Source: Microlunatus endophyticus (GTDB taxonomy: Bacteria; Actinomycetota; Actinomycetes; Propionibacteriales; Propionibacteriaceae). From it: 64,000 nt of DNA. The stretch's first letter is position 1. Every line of letters starts with the position of its first letter. The translations under genes and the position numbers were made by a program. The stretch spans positions 372,001-436,000 of the forward strand of contig NZ_BMMZ01000001.1 in NCBI RefSeq assembly GCF_014646195.1, written 5' to 3'. This document shows positions 24,756 through 32,644 of the stretch, one piece after another. The notes below the pieces were generated by a model. It saw only the letters and a list, made by a program, of their open reading frames with translations. It was not told the DNA's origin and ran no database searches.

Positions 24756-24820
24756 CTAACCCATCCGACTGACCCCGCCGCCTGACCCCGCCGCCTGACC
24801 CCTCCGCCTGACCCATCCGG
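24756..24820 (+). repeat. 13-nt tandem repeat, five units
   Basis: Five consecutive 13-nt units with consensus CTGACCCCGCCGC occupy 24756-24820. The outer units end in CATCCGA or CATCCGG. The array lies in the 204-nt gap upstream of both the leftward membrane-protein gene and the rightward MFS gene, so it is in a divergent promoter region. Confidence 0.7.
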
Positions 24821-24868
24821 TCCGCCGCATCCTGCCCCGGTCGGATTACGTTCCGAACAACTTGTATC

Positions 24869-24874
24869 TATGAT
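24869..24874 (+). promoter_or_regulatory. -10 hexamer TATGAT for the MFS gene (leaderless)
   Basis: TATGAT ends 6 nt before ATG 24881. The surrounding AT-rich CTTGTATCTATGATGTACTC has GTA...TAC symmetry like GntR/FadR sites, and a GntR gene lies downstream. Autoregulation of the pair is therefore plausible. Confidence 0.45.
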
Positions 24875-24880
24875 GTACTC

Positions 24881-26107
24881 ATGCATGTTCGTCGGAATCC
24901 CGGGTGGCAGCGAGTGGCAGTCGCTCTGGCCACGGTCGCTTGGGGTGGCAACCAGTTCACCCCGCTGCTGGTGATGTATCGGCAGCATTCCGGCTTCTCC
25001 AGCCAGGCGGTCACGGTTTTGCTGGCTGCCTATGTGATCGGCATCATCCCGGCGCTGCTCCTCGGCGGCCCGTTGTCGGACCGGCACGGGCGCCGGCCGT
25101 TGATGTATCCGGCGGTCCCGATCACCGCGCTCGCCAGCCTGCTGCTCGCGCTCGGGGCGGATTCGGAACCGGTGCTGTTCGTAGGCCGGATGTTGTCCGG
25201 GGTGGCGCTCGGGCTGGGGATGGCGGTCGGGACCAGCTGGTTGAAGGAGTTGCGGCCCGGCTCCGGTGCGTCACTGGCTTCGACGGCGCTGACGGCGGGC
25301 TTCGCCATCGGGGCCGGGGCGGCCGCGGCGCTGGCCCAGTTCGCGCCCTGGCCGACCGGCCTGGCCTACTTGGTGCACATCCTGCTGGCGGTGGCCGCGA
25401 TGTTCCTGCTGATCGGCACCCCGGAGACCCGCATCTCGCGGCCCGGGCAGGCGCCATCCCGCCCGTTGCTCGCCGACCTCGTCGTGCCGAAGGCGCGAGA
25501 GCGGCGGTTCCTGTTGGTGCTGTTGCCGATGGCGCCGTGGATCTTCGGCTTCGCCGGCAGCGCGTACGCCATCCTGCCGAACCTCCTGGTCGGGTGGTCG
25601 AAGGGTCTGGCCACCGGTCTGTCCGGCCTGCACTGCTTGATCGCGCTGGGCTGCGGCATCGCCGTCCAGCCGCTCGGCCGTCGGCTGACCTCCTACGGCG
25701 CCCCGACCGCGATCGGCGCCGGCCTGGGCACCGGGGTCGTCGGCCTGCTGATCGGCGGATTCGCGATCGCCGGGCAGATCCCTGCCGCATTCCTGGTCGC
25801 TGCCGCCGTCCTCGGCTGTGGCTACGGGTTGTTGATGGTCGCCGGACTCGCCGAGGTGCAGCGACTGGCCGGGCCGGACGATCTGGCCGGGCTGACTGCG
25901 GTCTTCTACAGCCTGTCCTACCTCGGCTTCTTCGTGCCGGCAGTGCTGGCCGGGCTGAGCCGCGAACTCGGCTATCCGCTGATGTTCGCCGGTGGTGCGG
26001 TGCTGGGACTGGTCGCGCTCGGGACCGTCTTGGCCGGAGGTCGCAGCACCCGACCGGAGATCGTCGTGGCCGCGTCGCGGGAGCTCGCGGCCGACGGTGC
26101 CGATTAG
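24881..26107 (+). CDS. MFS transporter
   Basis: This 408-residue protein has about 12 membrane segments. The loop 2-3 signature is GGPLSDRHGRRPLMYPAVPI, a close match to the MFS G-x-x-x-D-R-x-G-R-R motif. Residues LRPGSGASLASTALTAGFAI and SGLHCLIALGCGIAVQPLGR lie in later helices. It opens PGWQRVAVALATVAWGGNQF. A GntR regulator gene starts 11 nt after its stop, so the transporter's substrate is probably related to that regulator's effector, which is unknown. Confidence 0.85.
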   Translation: MHVRRNPGWQRVAVALATVAWGGNQFTPLLVMYRQHSGFSSQAVTVLLAAYVIGIIPALLLGGPLSDRHGRRPLMYPAVPITALASLLLALGADSEPVLFVGRMLSGVALGLGMAVGTSWLKELRPGSGASLASTALTAGFAIGAGAAAALAQFAPWPTGLAYLVHILLAVAAMFLLIGTPETRISRPGQAPSRPLLADLVVPKARERRFLLVLLPMAPWIFGFAGSAYAILPNLLVGWSKGLATGLSGLHCLIALGCGIAVQPLGRRLTSYGAPTAIGAGLGTGVVGLLIGGFAIAGQIPAAFLVAAAVLGCGYGLLMVAGLAEVQRLAGPDDLAGLTAVFYSLSYLGFFVPAVLAGLSRELGYPLMFAGGAVLGLVALGTVLAGGRSTRPEIVVAASRELAADGAD

Positions 26108-26110
26108 GCT
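26105..26110 (+). promoter_or_regulatory. -10 hexamer TAGGCT for the GntR gene (leaderless)
   Basis: TAGGCT overlaps the MFS stop codon (TAG) and ends 8 nt before GTG 26119. The GntR gene could therefore have its own leaderless transcript besides read-through from the MFS promoter. Confidence 0.4.
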
Positions 26111-26118
26111 CTGCCGCT

Positions 26119-26808
26119 GTGAGCGACACGCCCCGATCAACGAGGATCCCGTCCGATCCAGCCGCCCCCGGGCCGGGCGCCGATGGCGGCACGGCAGCCG
26201 ACCGCGCCTATGCCCACGTCAAGGAACGGATCCTCTCCGGCGACCTCGAGGGTGGCGAGCTGATCAGTGAGGGCGAGATCGCCGACGGTCTGCAGATGAG
26301 CCGTACGCCGGTCCGCGAGGCCTTCCTGCGCTTGCAGACCGAGGGATGGATGAGGCTCTATCCCAAACGCGGGGCGGCGATCACACCGATCAAGCCCCGT
26401 GAGGTGGACGAGGTGATCGAGGCCAGGGCGCTGGTGGAGGCCCACGCGGTCGCCTCAGTCGCCGCCGACCCGGCCCGAGCTGCTGATCTTGCTGCCGCAC
26501 TGACCATGATCATCGACCGGCAACAGCGGGCCGCCGCCGCCGATGATCTTGCCGGATTCGCCGTCGCCGACGCGGATTTCCATGGCAGCATCGCGGCGGC
26601 CAGCGACAACGATCTCTTGATCAACTTCTATCTCGGTCTGCGGGACCGTCAGCGCCGGATGACCAGGGACTCGGTGCAGCGGAGTCCCGGCGCACAGGAC
26701 CGAATCCTTGATCAGCACCGTGAGCTGGTCGACTTGATCGCGGCACAGGACGCCGACGGATTCGCGGCCAGGATCAGCGAACACCTGGACGACATTCACC
26801 GGCACTGA
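26119..26808 (+). CDS. GntR-family regulator, FadR/FCD subfamily
   Basis: The protein is 229 residues from GTG 26119. The winged-helix domain reads AYAHVKERILSGDLEGGELI, then SEGEIADGLQMSRTPVREAF and LRLQTEGWMRLYPKRGAAIT. The C-terminal helical FCD domain carries the metal/ligand residues: EARALVEAHAVASV, DADFHGSIAAASDN (D-x-x-x-H) and DQHRELVDLI. FCD regulators usually sense organic acids or sugar acids. Its stop is close to a convergent EamA gene. It probably regulates the MFS gene upstream. Confidence 0.88.
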   Translation: MSDTPRSTRIPSDPAAPGPGADGGTAADRAYAHVKERILSGDLEGGELISEGEIADGLQMSRTPVREAFLRLQTEGWMRLYPKRGAAITPIKPREVDEVIEARALVEAHAVASVAADPARAADLAAALTMIIDRQQRAAAADDLAGFAVADADFHGSIAAASDNDLLINFYLGLRDRQRRMTRDSVQRSPGAQDRILDQHRELVDLIAAQDADGFAARISEHLDDIHRH

Positions 26809-26853
26809 CCGCAGCACCTGCTGCCGGATCGGGCGTCCGGGCTGATCATGGAA

Positions 26854-27693
26854 TCAGCCCAGCACCACCAGGATGACTGCGAGGACTGCGGCGAGCATGC
26901 CGATGATCTGGGTGCGGCTCCAGTGCTCGGCGAGCCGGAAGCGGGCGATCAGCACGGTGCCGGCCGGATACAGCGAGCTCAGAACCCCGACGATGGCGAG
27001 CTCACCGAAGCCGGTCGCGACCAGGTAAAGGATGTTGGCGGCGCCGCTGAGGAGTCCCGCGGCGGTCGTCGACAGCACCGCCCGTGCCTGCGGCGTCCTG
27101 GCGGACCCGAGGCCAGCGATCGCAATCGGCAACACCAGCAGCAGCACGACCGACTGTCCGGAGAGCAGCGGCCAGGCGCCGTTCCGGGTGCCGGCCTGGG
27201 AGAGTGCCACGAAGAGCAGACCGAATCCGGCACCGGCGAGCAGGCCGAGGACGGCGGCGCCGCCGGCGCGCGATCCAGCTGCCGGTCCCGGCTGCCGGGA
27301 CACCAGCAGTACGGCCGGCAGCGCCAGGACGATGCCGGCGACCTGGATCGCGCTGAGGTGGTTGCCGAGCAGGATCCCGACGACTGCGGGGATCACGCTG
27401 GTCAGCACGCCGCACAGGGGAGCGACCACATTCATGCTGCCGACGGCGAGCCCGCGGTAGAGCGCCAGCACTCCGACCGCGCTGCCGATCCCGCTGATGG
27501 CTCCCCACAGGATCGGGCCACCGGCCGGTCCGGCACCGGGGAACAACAGCACGGCGACGATCGCAGTCAGCAGCCCGATCACCTGTGCACCGGCGGTGAC
27601 GAGCCGGAAATCCCAATCGCGGCTGGTGACTCCGGCCAGGTAGTCAGAGATGCCGTACGACAGCGCCGAGGCGAGTGCGAAGACGACAGCCAT
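26854..27693 (-). CDS. DMT-superfamily permease (EamA domains)
   Basis: The protein is 279 residues with ten hydrophobic segments arranged as two EamA repeats. It begins AVVFALASALSYGISDYLAG and the second half begins near VLGLLAGAGFGLLFVALSQA. Phrases such as LYRGLAVGSMNVVAPLCGVL and SSLYPAGTVLIARFRLAEHW are typical of EamA exporters of amino acids or other metabolites. ATG 27693 is chosen as start, with a TTG two codons earlier as an alternative. The substrate is unknown. Confidence 0.82.
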   Translation of the reverse strand: MAVVFALASALSYGISDYLAGVTSRDWDFRLVTAGAQVIGLLTAIVAVLLFPGAGPAGGPILWGAISGIGSAVGVLALYRGLAVGSMNVVAPLCGVLTSVIPAVVGILLGNHLSAIQVAGIVLALPAVLLVSRQPGPAAGSRAGGAAVLGLLAGAGFGLLFVALSQAGTRNGAWPLLSGQSVVLLLVLPIAIAGLGSARTPQARAVLSTTAAGLLSGAANILYLVATGFGELAIVGVLSSLYPAGTVLIARFRLAEHWSRTQIIGMLAAVLAVILVVLG

Positions 27694-27734
27694 GGTCAAC
27701 GGATGGCTAGCAGGGGATCCGACCAGGGCACGGA

Positions 27735-27772
27735 GCCAGATCCTATAGAGACGGGGCCAGATCCTGTAGAGA
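27735..27772. repeat. 21-nt-period direct repeat upstream of the EamA gene
   Basis: GCCAGATCCTATAGAGA (27735-27751) and GCCAGATCCTGTAGAGA (27756-27772) differ at one base and are spaced two helical turns apart. They lie in the gap between the phnN stop and the EamA start. Same-face spacing suggests a paired protein-binding site in the EamA promoter, but no regulator is identified. Confidence 0.5.
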
Positions 27773-27791
27773 TCGCCGGGAGGTTGCCGGG

Positions 27792-28403
27792 TCAGTCGGT
27801 GCCGACCTGCCGGCGGAGCTCTCGCAGGAAGTCCAGAAGCAGCTCACCGGCCTCGGCGATGGTCCCGTTGTTGACGATCTCCAGGTCGGCAGAGGTGTCC
27901 GGGGCCGGATCGGCCCGATCGAGGCGGGCTGCGATGTCGTGCTCGGCCTCCCGACCACGCGCCGCCAGCCGCACCCGTCGGACGTCCGGCGAGACACTGA
28001 CGCGGACCACCCGGAGGTGTTCGTAGCGGGCAGCGAGGCCGCCGAGCACCGTGCGCGACACGTTGGCGATCGCGATGCCGCCACCGCGGATGACCGCGTC
28101 GACCGAGATCGGCAACCCGTAGCTGAGCCCGTGCGCCTGCCACGTGCTGGCGAAGCCGCCGGAGTCGGCGACGGCTGCGAACTGGGCCCCGGTCAAGTGC
28201 TGGGAGTCCTCACCGGTACCGGGTGACCGGGTGATCACGCGCTGGACGAACGCGACCCCCGCCGCGCGATCGCGGGCATAGCCCAGGACCGAATCCTTGC
28301 CGACGCCACTGCCGCCCACGACGGCGACGAACGTTCCCGGACCGACCCGATGTGACGGAGCACGGTCCGTGCCGGTGCTCTCGGGCTCGGGCGGTGAGGT
28401 CAT
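27792..28403 (-). CDS. phnN: Ribose 1,5-bisphosphate phosphokinase
   Basis: The protein has 203 residues. It phosphorylates ribose 1,5-bisphosphate to PRPP, the last salvage step of C-P lyase phosphonate breakdown. A guanylate-kinase-like P-loop is present as VVGGSGVGKDSVLGYARDRA (G-x-x-G-x-G-K-D). The PhnN-specific segments QRVITRSPGTGEDSQHL, WQAHGLSYGLP and RLAARGREAEHDIAARL follow. Its start overlaps the stop of the DUF1045 gene by 4 nt. No phnG-phnM genes are present in the window, so the rest of the pathway must lie elsewhere or be absent. Confidence 0.9.
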   Translation of the reverse strand: MTSPPEPESTGTDRAPSHRVGPGTFVAVVGGSGVGKDSVLGYARDRAAGVAFVQRVITRSPGTGEDSQHLTGAQFAAVADSGGFASTWQAHGLSYGLPISVDAVIRGGGIAIANVSRTVLGGLAARYEHLRVVRVSVSPDVRRVRLAARGREAEHDIAARLDRADPAPDTSADLEIVNNGTIAEAGELLLDFLRELRRQVGTD

Positions 28404-29188
28404 GCCGCGCTGGTACCCGCGCTCCGGTCGCGTACCGGCATCGGCTCGGTGAGACGGCCGAAATGCGGGCGCAGCGGATGATAGGAGTGCAACTGGAAGT
28501 TCGCACCCGGCTCGGGCTCGACGAAGAGCGCCAGCACGTCGAGTGCGATGTCGCGGCCGAGGCTGTTGGCGAACCAGTCACGCAGTACGGCCTCGACCTC
28601 GGGGTGGTGCTCCGGTGCGACCCGGTCGGTCAGAGTCAGGTGGAAGCGGAACTCATCGAAGACGTACGGATAGCCCCAGGCGTCCAGCAGGTCGCGCTGT
28701 CGTTCGGTGAGCCGTTCCGGCCGACGCCGAGCACGCTCGGCCGGCTCCAGGGGAGCGCGGAATTCGTCCAGGCCGGCGACCACCTGGTCGGCGAGCGCGC
28801 GGAGCGGCTTTGCCGTCACTCCCGGTGTGAGTGCGTAGAAGGAGTCCAGCCTGGTCAGCGCCAGCTGGGGGATCAGGACGTCGGAGTGGTCGGCGGCGAA
28901 CCGGCCCAGGCACCGGTCCAGTTCGCTGAGGCTGCGTCCGGGGGCGAGTCGGAACGGCGCCTTCAAGGTGCCGTGGAAGCCGTATCGCCGAGCATCGACC
29001 GTCAGGCCATCGATGGCGTCCCGGGTCCACCCTGTCGGCTCGCGGCCCTGGTCCCCCGTGTAGCGAACCGGTCGACCGACCGTCGACCGACCGAGCCACT
29101 CCTCGGCGCGGTCGAGCAGCTGGGCGCCGTACGGATCCGGTCCGGATCCCGGCGCCGCGTAGATGGCGACTCGATACGGTCCGCCCAT
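28400..29188 (-). CDS. DUF1045 phosphonate-metabolism protein (2H phosphoesterase-like)
   Basis: The protein is 262 residues from ATG 29188, with GTG 29200 as an alternative. DUF1045 proteins belong to the 2H phosphoesterase fold and travel with C-P lyase genes. Two H-x-T/S-like motifs appear: YGFHGTLKAPFRL (HGT) and FRFHLTLTDRV (HLT), about 120 residues apart, as expected for the two catalytic histidines. The role may be cleavage of a cyclic phosphate intermediate, as proposed for related Phn proteins; this is inference. It forms an operon with phnN, divergent from phnF. Confidence 0.85.
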   Translation of the reverse strand: MGGPYRVAIYAAPGSGPDPYGAQLLDRAEEWLGRSTVGRPVRYTGDQGREPTGWTRDAIDGLTVDARRYGFHGTLKAPFRLAPGRSLSELDRCLGRFAADHSDVLIPQLALTRLDSFYALTPGVTAKPLRALADQVVAGLDEFRAPLEPAERARRRPERLTERQRDLLDAWGYPYVFDEFRFHLTLTDRVAPEHHPEVEAVLRDWFANSLGRDIALDVLALFVEPEPGANFQLHSYHPLRPHFGRLTEPMPVRDRSAGTSAA

Positions 29189-29212
29189 GCCTCGACTCAC
29201 CCACCGCCCCTA

Positions 29213-29236
29213 AGTTGTCTATAGTTCTCGACAACT
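29213..29236. promoter_or_regulatory. Candidate PhnF operator
   Basis: AGTTGTC (29213-29219) and GACAACT (29230-29236) form a perfect 7-bp inverted repeat around a 10-nt AT-rich spacer. The spacer boundary holds GTCTATA, whose complement TATAGAC is the core of the operator described for mycobacterial PhnF. It lies just upstream of the DUF1045-phnN operon and faces the divergent phnF gene. Confidence 0.65.
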
Positions 29237-29358
29237 GAAGGCTAGTCCCGTTGGACTCCGAATCCGCGACCAGCCGGTGAACGTGGCATGAAGTCATCGG
29301 ATCGGCGGATCCAACCCGGCCGTCGGATCGGCTGGCGAGCGGATGGGAGGCTTGATAC

Positions 29359-30090
29359 ATGTCGCAGATCACCCGACCTTCGACCGGCTACGCGGCGTGG
29401 CGGCTGATCGCCGAAGAACTGCGGGCCGACATTGTCGAGGGTCGGCTCGGCACCGGCGCCCGGTTGCCGTCGGAGAACGAACTCGCCCAGCGGTTCGGCG
29501 TCAACCGCCAGACCGCGCGGCAGGCCGTCACGGCGCTGGCCGGAGAGGGTCTGGTCGAGGCCCGCCGGGGCAGCGGTACCTTCGTCACCGGTGCGCCTGT
29601 CCACGTGCACCGGATCGGCGTACGCACCCGGCTGAGCAGCAGCCTGGGACCTTCCGCCGGGCCAGCCACCGGCCGGGTTCTCGATCATGCCCGAGAACGG
29701 CCGCCGGCCGGTATCGCGGCCCGACTGCAGCCGCTCGGCGAGCTGGCGATCCGGGTCGAGACGCTGCGGATCGTCGGCGGCAAGCCGCTCAGTCGTGGTA
29801 CGCATTGGTTCGATCCGGCCCGGGTGCCCGACATCGTCGCCAACCTGCGGCGTACGAGCTCGGTGACGGCGGCACTGCGGGCGGCCGGGATCCACGACTA
29901 TGTCCGGTTGTCCACGCTGGTCTCGGCCCGGCACGCAACCGCCGCCGAGGTGGTCGAGCTCGAGCTCGAACCGGGTTCGGTCGTGCTGGTCACCGATTCC
30001 GTCGACGCGCTGGTCGACCAGACCCCGTTGCAGGTGGGCATCAGCCGCTTCGCGGCGGCACGGATGGCGCTCGACATCGAGCACTCCTGA
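29359..30090 (+). CDS. phnF: GntR/HutC-family phosphonate-metabolism regulator
   Basis: The protein is 243 residues from ATG 29359, with GGGAGG upstream. The winged helix is AWRLIAEELRADIVEGRLGT followed by GARLPSENELAQRFGVNRQT and GLVEARRGSGTFVT. The rest is a UTRA effector domain (RVETLRIVGGKPLSRGTHWF, ELELEPGSVVLVTDSVDALV). The subfamily and the divergent DUF1045-phnN operon support PhnF, a repressor that responds to phosphate or phosphonate status. It probably acts at the palindrome at 29213-29236. Confidence 0.86.
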   Translation: MSQITRPSTGYAAWRLIAEELRADIVEGRLGTGARLPSENELAQRFGVNRQTARQAVTALAGEGLVEARRGSGTFVTGAPVHVHRIGVRTRLSSSLGPSAGPATGRVLDHARERPPAGIAARLQPLGELAIRVETLRIVGGKPLSRGTHWFDPARVPDIVANLRRTSSVTAALRAAGIHDYVRLSTLVSARHATAAEVVELELEPGSVVLVTDSVDALVDQTPLQVGISRFAAARMALDIEHS

Positions 30091-30124
30091 AATCCGATCC
30101 TGGAATCCGTTCCTGGCAATCGAA

Positions 30125-30171
30125 TCCTGACAGTCCCAATTCCTCACAACCACTGGTTGTGACCGTCAGGA
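30125..30171. terminator. Nested hairpin between convergent phnF and sirtuin genes
   Basis: An inner 8-bp stem, TCACAACC/GGTTGTGA with a 3-nt loop (30144-30162), sits inside an outer TCCTGAC/GTCAGGA pair ending at 30171. It spans the end of the leftward sirtuin gene and follows phnF, so it can stop transcription from both sides. There is no strong T-run. Degenerate AATCC repeats fill 30088-30140. Confidence 0.55.
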
Positions 30172-30918
30172 CGGCTGGGGCCTGAGAAGTCGCGGCAGCG
30201 CGGACTGGATGTCGTCCCGTACGACAAGATCGGCAAGCCGGTCCGCCGGTGTCGGTTCTCGGTTGATGATCACGATGCGCGCTCCTGCCGCAGTGGCGGT
30301 CTCGGGATACCAAGCGGCAGGCGCGACCCCGAAGGAGGTGCCGACCGCGAGGAACACGTCGCAGTCGGCGACCGCGGACTGTGCCTCCTCGAAGACCGCC
30401 TGGTCGAGGTCCTCGCCGAAGAGGACCGTGGTGGTCTTCAGCATGCCTCCGCACCGCGCGCACACCGGGTCGGTGTCGCCGCCCCGGACGCGGTCCAGGA
30501 TCGTCCGGGTCTGAGTGACGGTGCCACAGGACAGGCATCGTGTCGTCCGCTCGTTGCCGTGCAGTTCGAGGCAGGCCCGGGATCCGGCCATGCGGTGCAG
30601 GCCATCGATGTTCTGGGTGATCAGGGCGCGGATGCGTCCTTGGTCCTCGAGATCGACAAGGGCCCGATGGGCCGGCGTCGGAGTGGCGGCCCAAACTGGC
30701 GAGGTCGCCAACGCCGACCATGCCCGCCGCCTGACGTCCGGGTTCTCGAGGAAGTCCTCCAGCGTCGACAGCCGTTCGGCTTCGGGATCCTTCGTCCAGA
30801 CGCCCTCCGGGCCGCGGAAGTCCGGGATGCCGGCCGCGGTCGAGATGCCGGCTCCGGTCAGAACGGTGATCCGTCCGGCCGCGGTCAGCCACGGCGGCGG
30901 CTCTTCCAGTCGATTCAT
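30166..30918 (-). CDS. cobB: NAD-dependent protein deacylase (sirtuin)
   Basis: The protein has 250 residues. The Rossmann motif VLTGAGISTAAGIPDFRGPE contains the sirtuin GAGxSxxxGIPDFR signature. The catalytic block TQNIDGLHRMAG is followed by LELHGNE with the active-site His. The zinc knuckle is CLSCGT and CARCGG, and GTSFGVAPAAWYPETA and VIINREPTP contact NAD near the end. All catalytic residues are present. It would remove acyl groups from lysines using NAD. The gene lies just outside the left boundary of the tRNA-linked island. Confidence 0.92.
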   Translation of the reverse strand: MNRLEEPPPWLTAAGRITVLTGAGISTAAGIPDFRGPEGVWTKDPEAERLSTLEDFLENPDVRRRAWSALATSPVWAATPTPAHRALVDLEDQGRIRALITQNIDGLHRMAGSRACLELHGNERTTRCLSCGTVTQTRTILDRVRGGDTDPVCARCGGMLKTTTVLFGEDLDQAVFEEAQSAVADCDVFLAVGTSFGVAPAAWYPETATAAGARIVIINREPTPADRLADLVVRDDIQSALPRLLRPQPS

Positions 30919-30997
30919 CGGATCCCGAATCTAGTCTCCCGAAGTGTCGGAGAGCACATGCACCGAACGCTTTCGCGGACCAGCCGATTGTATGAGT

Positions 30998-31010
30998 GTG
31001 TCCGAGGGGG
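30998..31010 (+). repeat. Extra partial copy of the tRNA-Leu 3' end
   Basis: GTGTCCGAGGGGG matches the first 13 bases of the 15-bp att repeat and lies 2 nt before the full copy at 31013. A tandem att-like copy could come from an earlier insertion at the same tRNA. Confidence 0.5.
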
Positions 31011-31012
31011 TC

Positions 31013-31027
31013 GTGTCCGAGGGGGGA
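31013..31027 (+). repeat. Left att repeat of the tRNA-Leu island
   Basis: GTGTCCGAGGGGGGA is identical to 35233-35247, the 3' end of tRNA-Leu(GAG). The two copies are 4,220 bp apart and in direct orientation, as expected for attL/attR left by site-specific integration at a tRNA 3' end. Confidence 0.7.
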
Positions 31028-31121
31028 TATGTACGCTAAACCCAATGGTCGGAACAGTCGCCTTCGTGATGTGAAACTCCTTGTTGGAACAGCTCTCGGC
31101 GGTTTGGTCCACGGGTCGGTT

Positions 31122-32072
31122 CTACGATGCGGCGATCTCGCGGATCCAGTCGTTGACCTGTGCCACGGCGTTGTCGAGCGACAATCCGATCCCGCCAGAG
31201 TCTGCGGCGCGGGCGAAGTCGGCGCCCCAGTGCTGGTGAGCTTCGATAGTCGGCGGCCATGGCCGTGGCGGCCGTCCGAGTTCGGTGGACTCGGTAGCCC
31301 TGGCCCCGAACACCGCGGTACTGGCCTGCCGGATTTGGGCGAGAGTCGGGTTTCGGGTAGTGGCTGTAAGGTCGCGGAGCAGGAGTAGGTCGACAATGTC
31401 GCGTGCGCGGTCGTTGATGAAGTCCGGGGGTTGGTGCGGGTCAGAGGCCGCATGAAATTTCTGGGCGATCTGGAAGCGCGTGGCGATGGCGACCAGCGTG
31501 TCGGGATCGGGTAGGCCGAATCGGTCGAGTGGCGGCGGCTCGATGAGCTCGTATTCGTCGCCGATGCCAGCTTCGTCGGTTGATACTTCGAATTGGATCC
31601 GTCGCCATGTCACGCCGCGCAGGTCGAGAATTATGTCGAATCGCCGTGGTTTGATGATCTTGGTCGGCAGGTCGATCACTTCTATCTCCCCGCGGCGGAG
31701 CGTCAGTGGTCCCCACGGGTCGGCGAGTGCATCCTCAAGAGCCGCGAAGAAGGTGTCCATTTCACCGCGGATCAGGCCGTCTACATCCTTTGTGGTCCGG
31801 GCTGTCGCGTTGAGCCGGTGCTGAAGCAGGGTGCCTCCTTTGAGTAGAAACAGCTGACGTCGGTCGGCATCAACCGCGCGCTGGACGGCTGCGATTGCTA
31901 TGGACGAGGCGATCAGCCAGCCAAGCCGTCCTGCTCCGGCTTCCTCGCCGAGGATGCGTTCGGCTTGGGCGATCCAGGTGTTGAGTACCTTGGCCGAGAC
32001 AGGCTGCTTCGTCTTCGGATTAAGCGTTTTGAGCAGCGTGGCCAGCCGGGATCCGATCGGTTCGGCGGTCAT
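31122..32072 (-). CDS. abiEii: AbiEii nucleotidyltransferase toxin
   Basis: The protein is 316 residues from ATG 32072. AbiEii toxins are nucleotidyltransferase-like proteins of type IV toxin-antitoxin and phage abortive-infection systems; relatives modify tRNA with nucleotides. The NTase core reads FLLKGGTLLQHRLNATARTT followed by KDVDGLI, with the K-G-G turn and the D-x-D metal site. Later segments FDIILDLRGVTWRRIQFEVS and AIATRFQIAQKFHAASDP (conserved K-x-H) are typical. Its start overlaps the abiEi stop by 4 nt, the standard antitoxin-then-toxin order. The core residues look intact. Confidence 0.88.
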   Translation of the reverse strand: MTAEPIGSRLATLLKTLNPKTKQPVSAKVLNTWIAQAERILGEEAGAGRLGWLIASSIAIAAVQRAVDADRRQLFLLKGGTLLQHRLNATARTTKDVDGLIRGEMDTFFAALEDALADPWGPLTLRRGEIEVIDLPTKIIKPRRFDIILDLRGVTWRRIQFEVSTDEAGIGDEYELIEPPPLDRFGLPDPDTLVAIATRFQIAQKFHAASDPHQPPDFINDRARDIVDLLLLRDLTATTRNPTLAQIRQASTAVFGARATESTELGRPPRPWPPTIEAHQHWGADFARAADSGGIGLSLDNAVAQVNDWIREIAAS

Positions 32073-32632
32073 GTGCGGTTCTCCAGCTCTTGGCTCAGCG
32101 CGTCGCGCTCGCTGGTCTTCAGGTAGCCCTGGGCCTGGCCGCGTTCGATGGCTTGTCTGAGGAGGTAGGCGGGTGTCCCGTAGGACAAGCACTGCTGGAT
32201 TGCTGTCAGGGGGGTGACGGTCGGGATTTCCTGCCACCAGCCGAGCTGCACGGGTCGGAGGTCCTGGTAGTGAACCACGTAAACCTGGCCGCCAGAGCGC
32301 CGGAATCTACGGTGGGTGCCGACGGTGAGGTGGATGCGGTTGGGGTTGATATCGCTGATGCTGTAGACGTCCAGGGCGGTCTCGTGGCTGAGAGCGGCCT
32401 CGGGCACCCGGGTCCAGAGCACGGCCAGCGCGAGGTTGTCGTGCTCGCCGACGGGGTAGCGCGGGAACCGGTAGACGCCGTACGCGGCGCGTTCCAGGGT
32501 GCCGCGCTGAATGAGCATCTGAAGGGCATGCTTGTCGATGCCAGCAGAGGTGGCCTGTTGAGCGGTGACGAAGCCGTGCTGGGTGGCGGCGATGTCCCAC
32601 AGCACGTCGCGTGCCAGCAGTCTTGTGCCCAT
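32069..32632 (-). CDS. abiEi: AbiEi antitoxin (winged-helix transcriptional repressor)
   Basis: The protein is 187 residues from ATG 32632. The N-terminal helix-turn-helix region is LWDIAATQHGFVTAQQATSA followed by GIDKHALQMLIQRGTLERAA, then YGVYRFPRYPVGEHDNLALA, the hallmark of AbiEi-type proteins. The C-terminal antitoxin domain follows (LSHETALDVYSISDINPNRI, IPTVTPLTAIQQCL). It represses its own promoter and neutralises AbiEii without binding it stably. Expression appears to be from a leaderless promoter with TATACT at 32639-32644 on the minus strand. Confidence 0.87.
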   Translation of the reverse strand: MGTRLLARDVLWDIAATQHGFVTAQQATSAGIDKHALQMLIQRGTLERAAYGVYRFPRYPVGEHDNLALAVLWTRVPEAALSHETALDVYSISDINPNRIHLTVGTHRRFRRSGGQVYVVHYQDLRPVQLGWWQEIPTVTPLTAIQQCLSYGTPAYLLRQAIERGQAQGYLKTSERDALSQELENRT

Positions 32633-32638
32633 GGCGAA

Positions 32639-32644
32639 AGTATA
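32639..32644 (-). promoter_or_regulatory. -10 hexamer TATACT for abiEi (leaderless)
   Basis: Read on the minus strand, TATACT ends 6 nt before the abiEi ATG at 32632. The adjacent ACGTTTCCGT has short dyad symmetry and is a candidate AbiEi binding site. The remaining divergent gap to 32775 shows no other feature. Confidence 0.5.

Noticed and set aside
24904..26808. A 634-codon open frame running through the MFS gene into the GntR gene
   Set aside because: Its first two thirds translate to Arg/Gly/Ala-rich sequence with no homology, which is the frame-shifted MFS gene. Only the part from 26119 is the real GntR protein, so there is no fusion.
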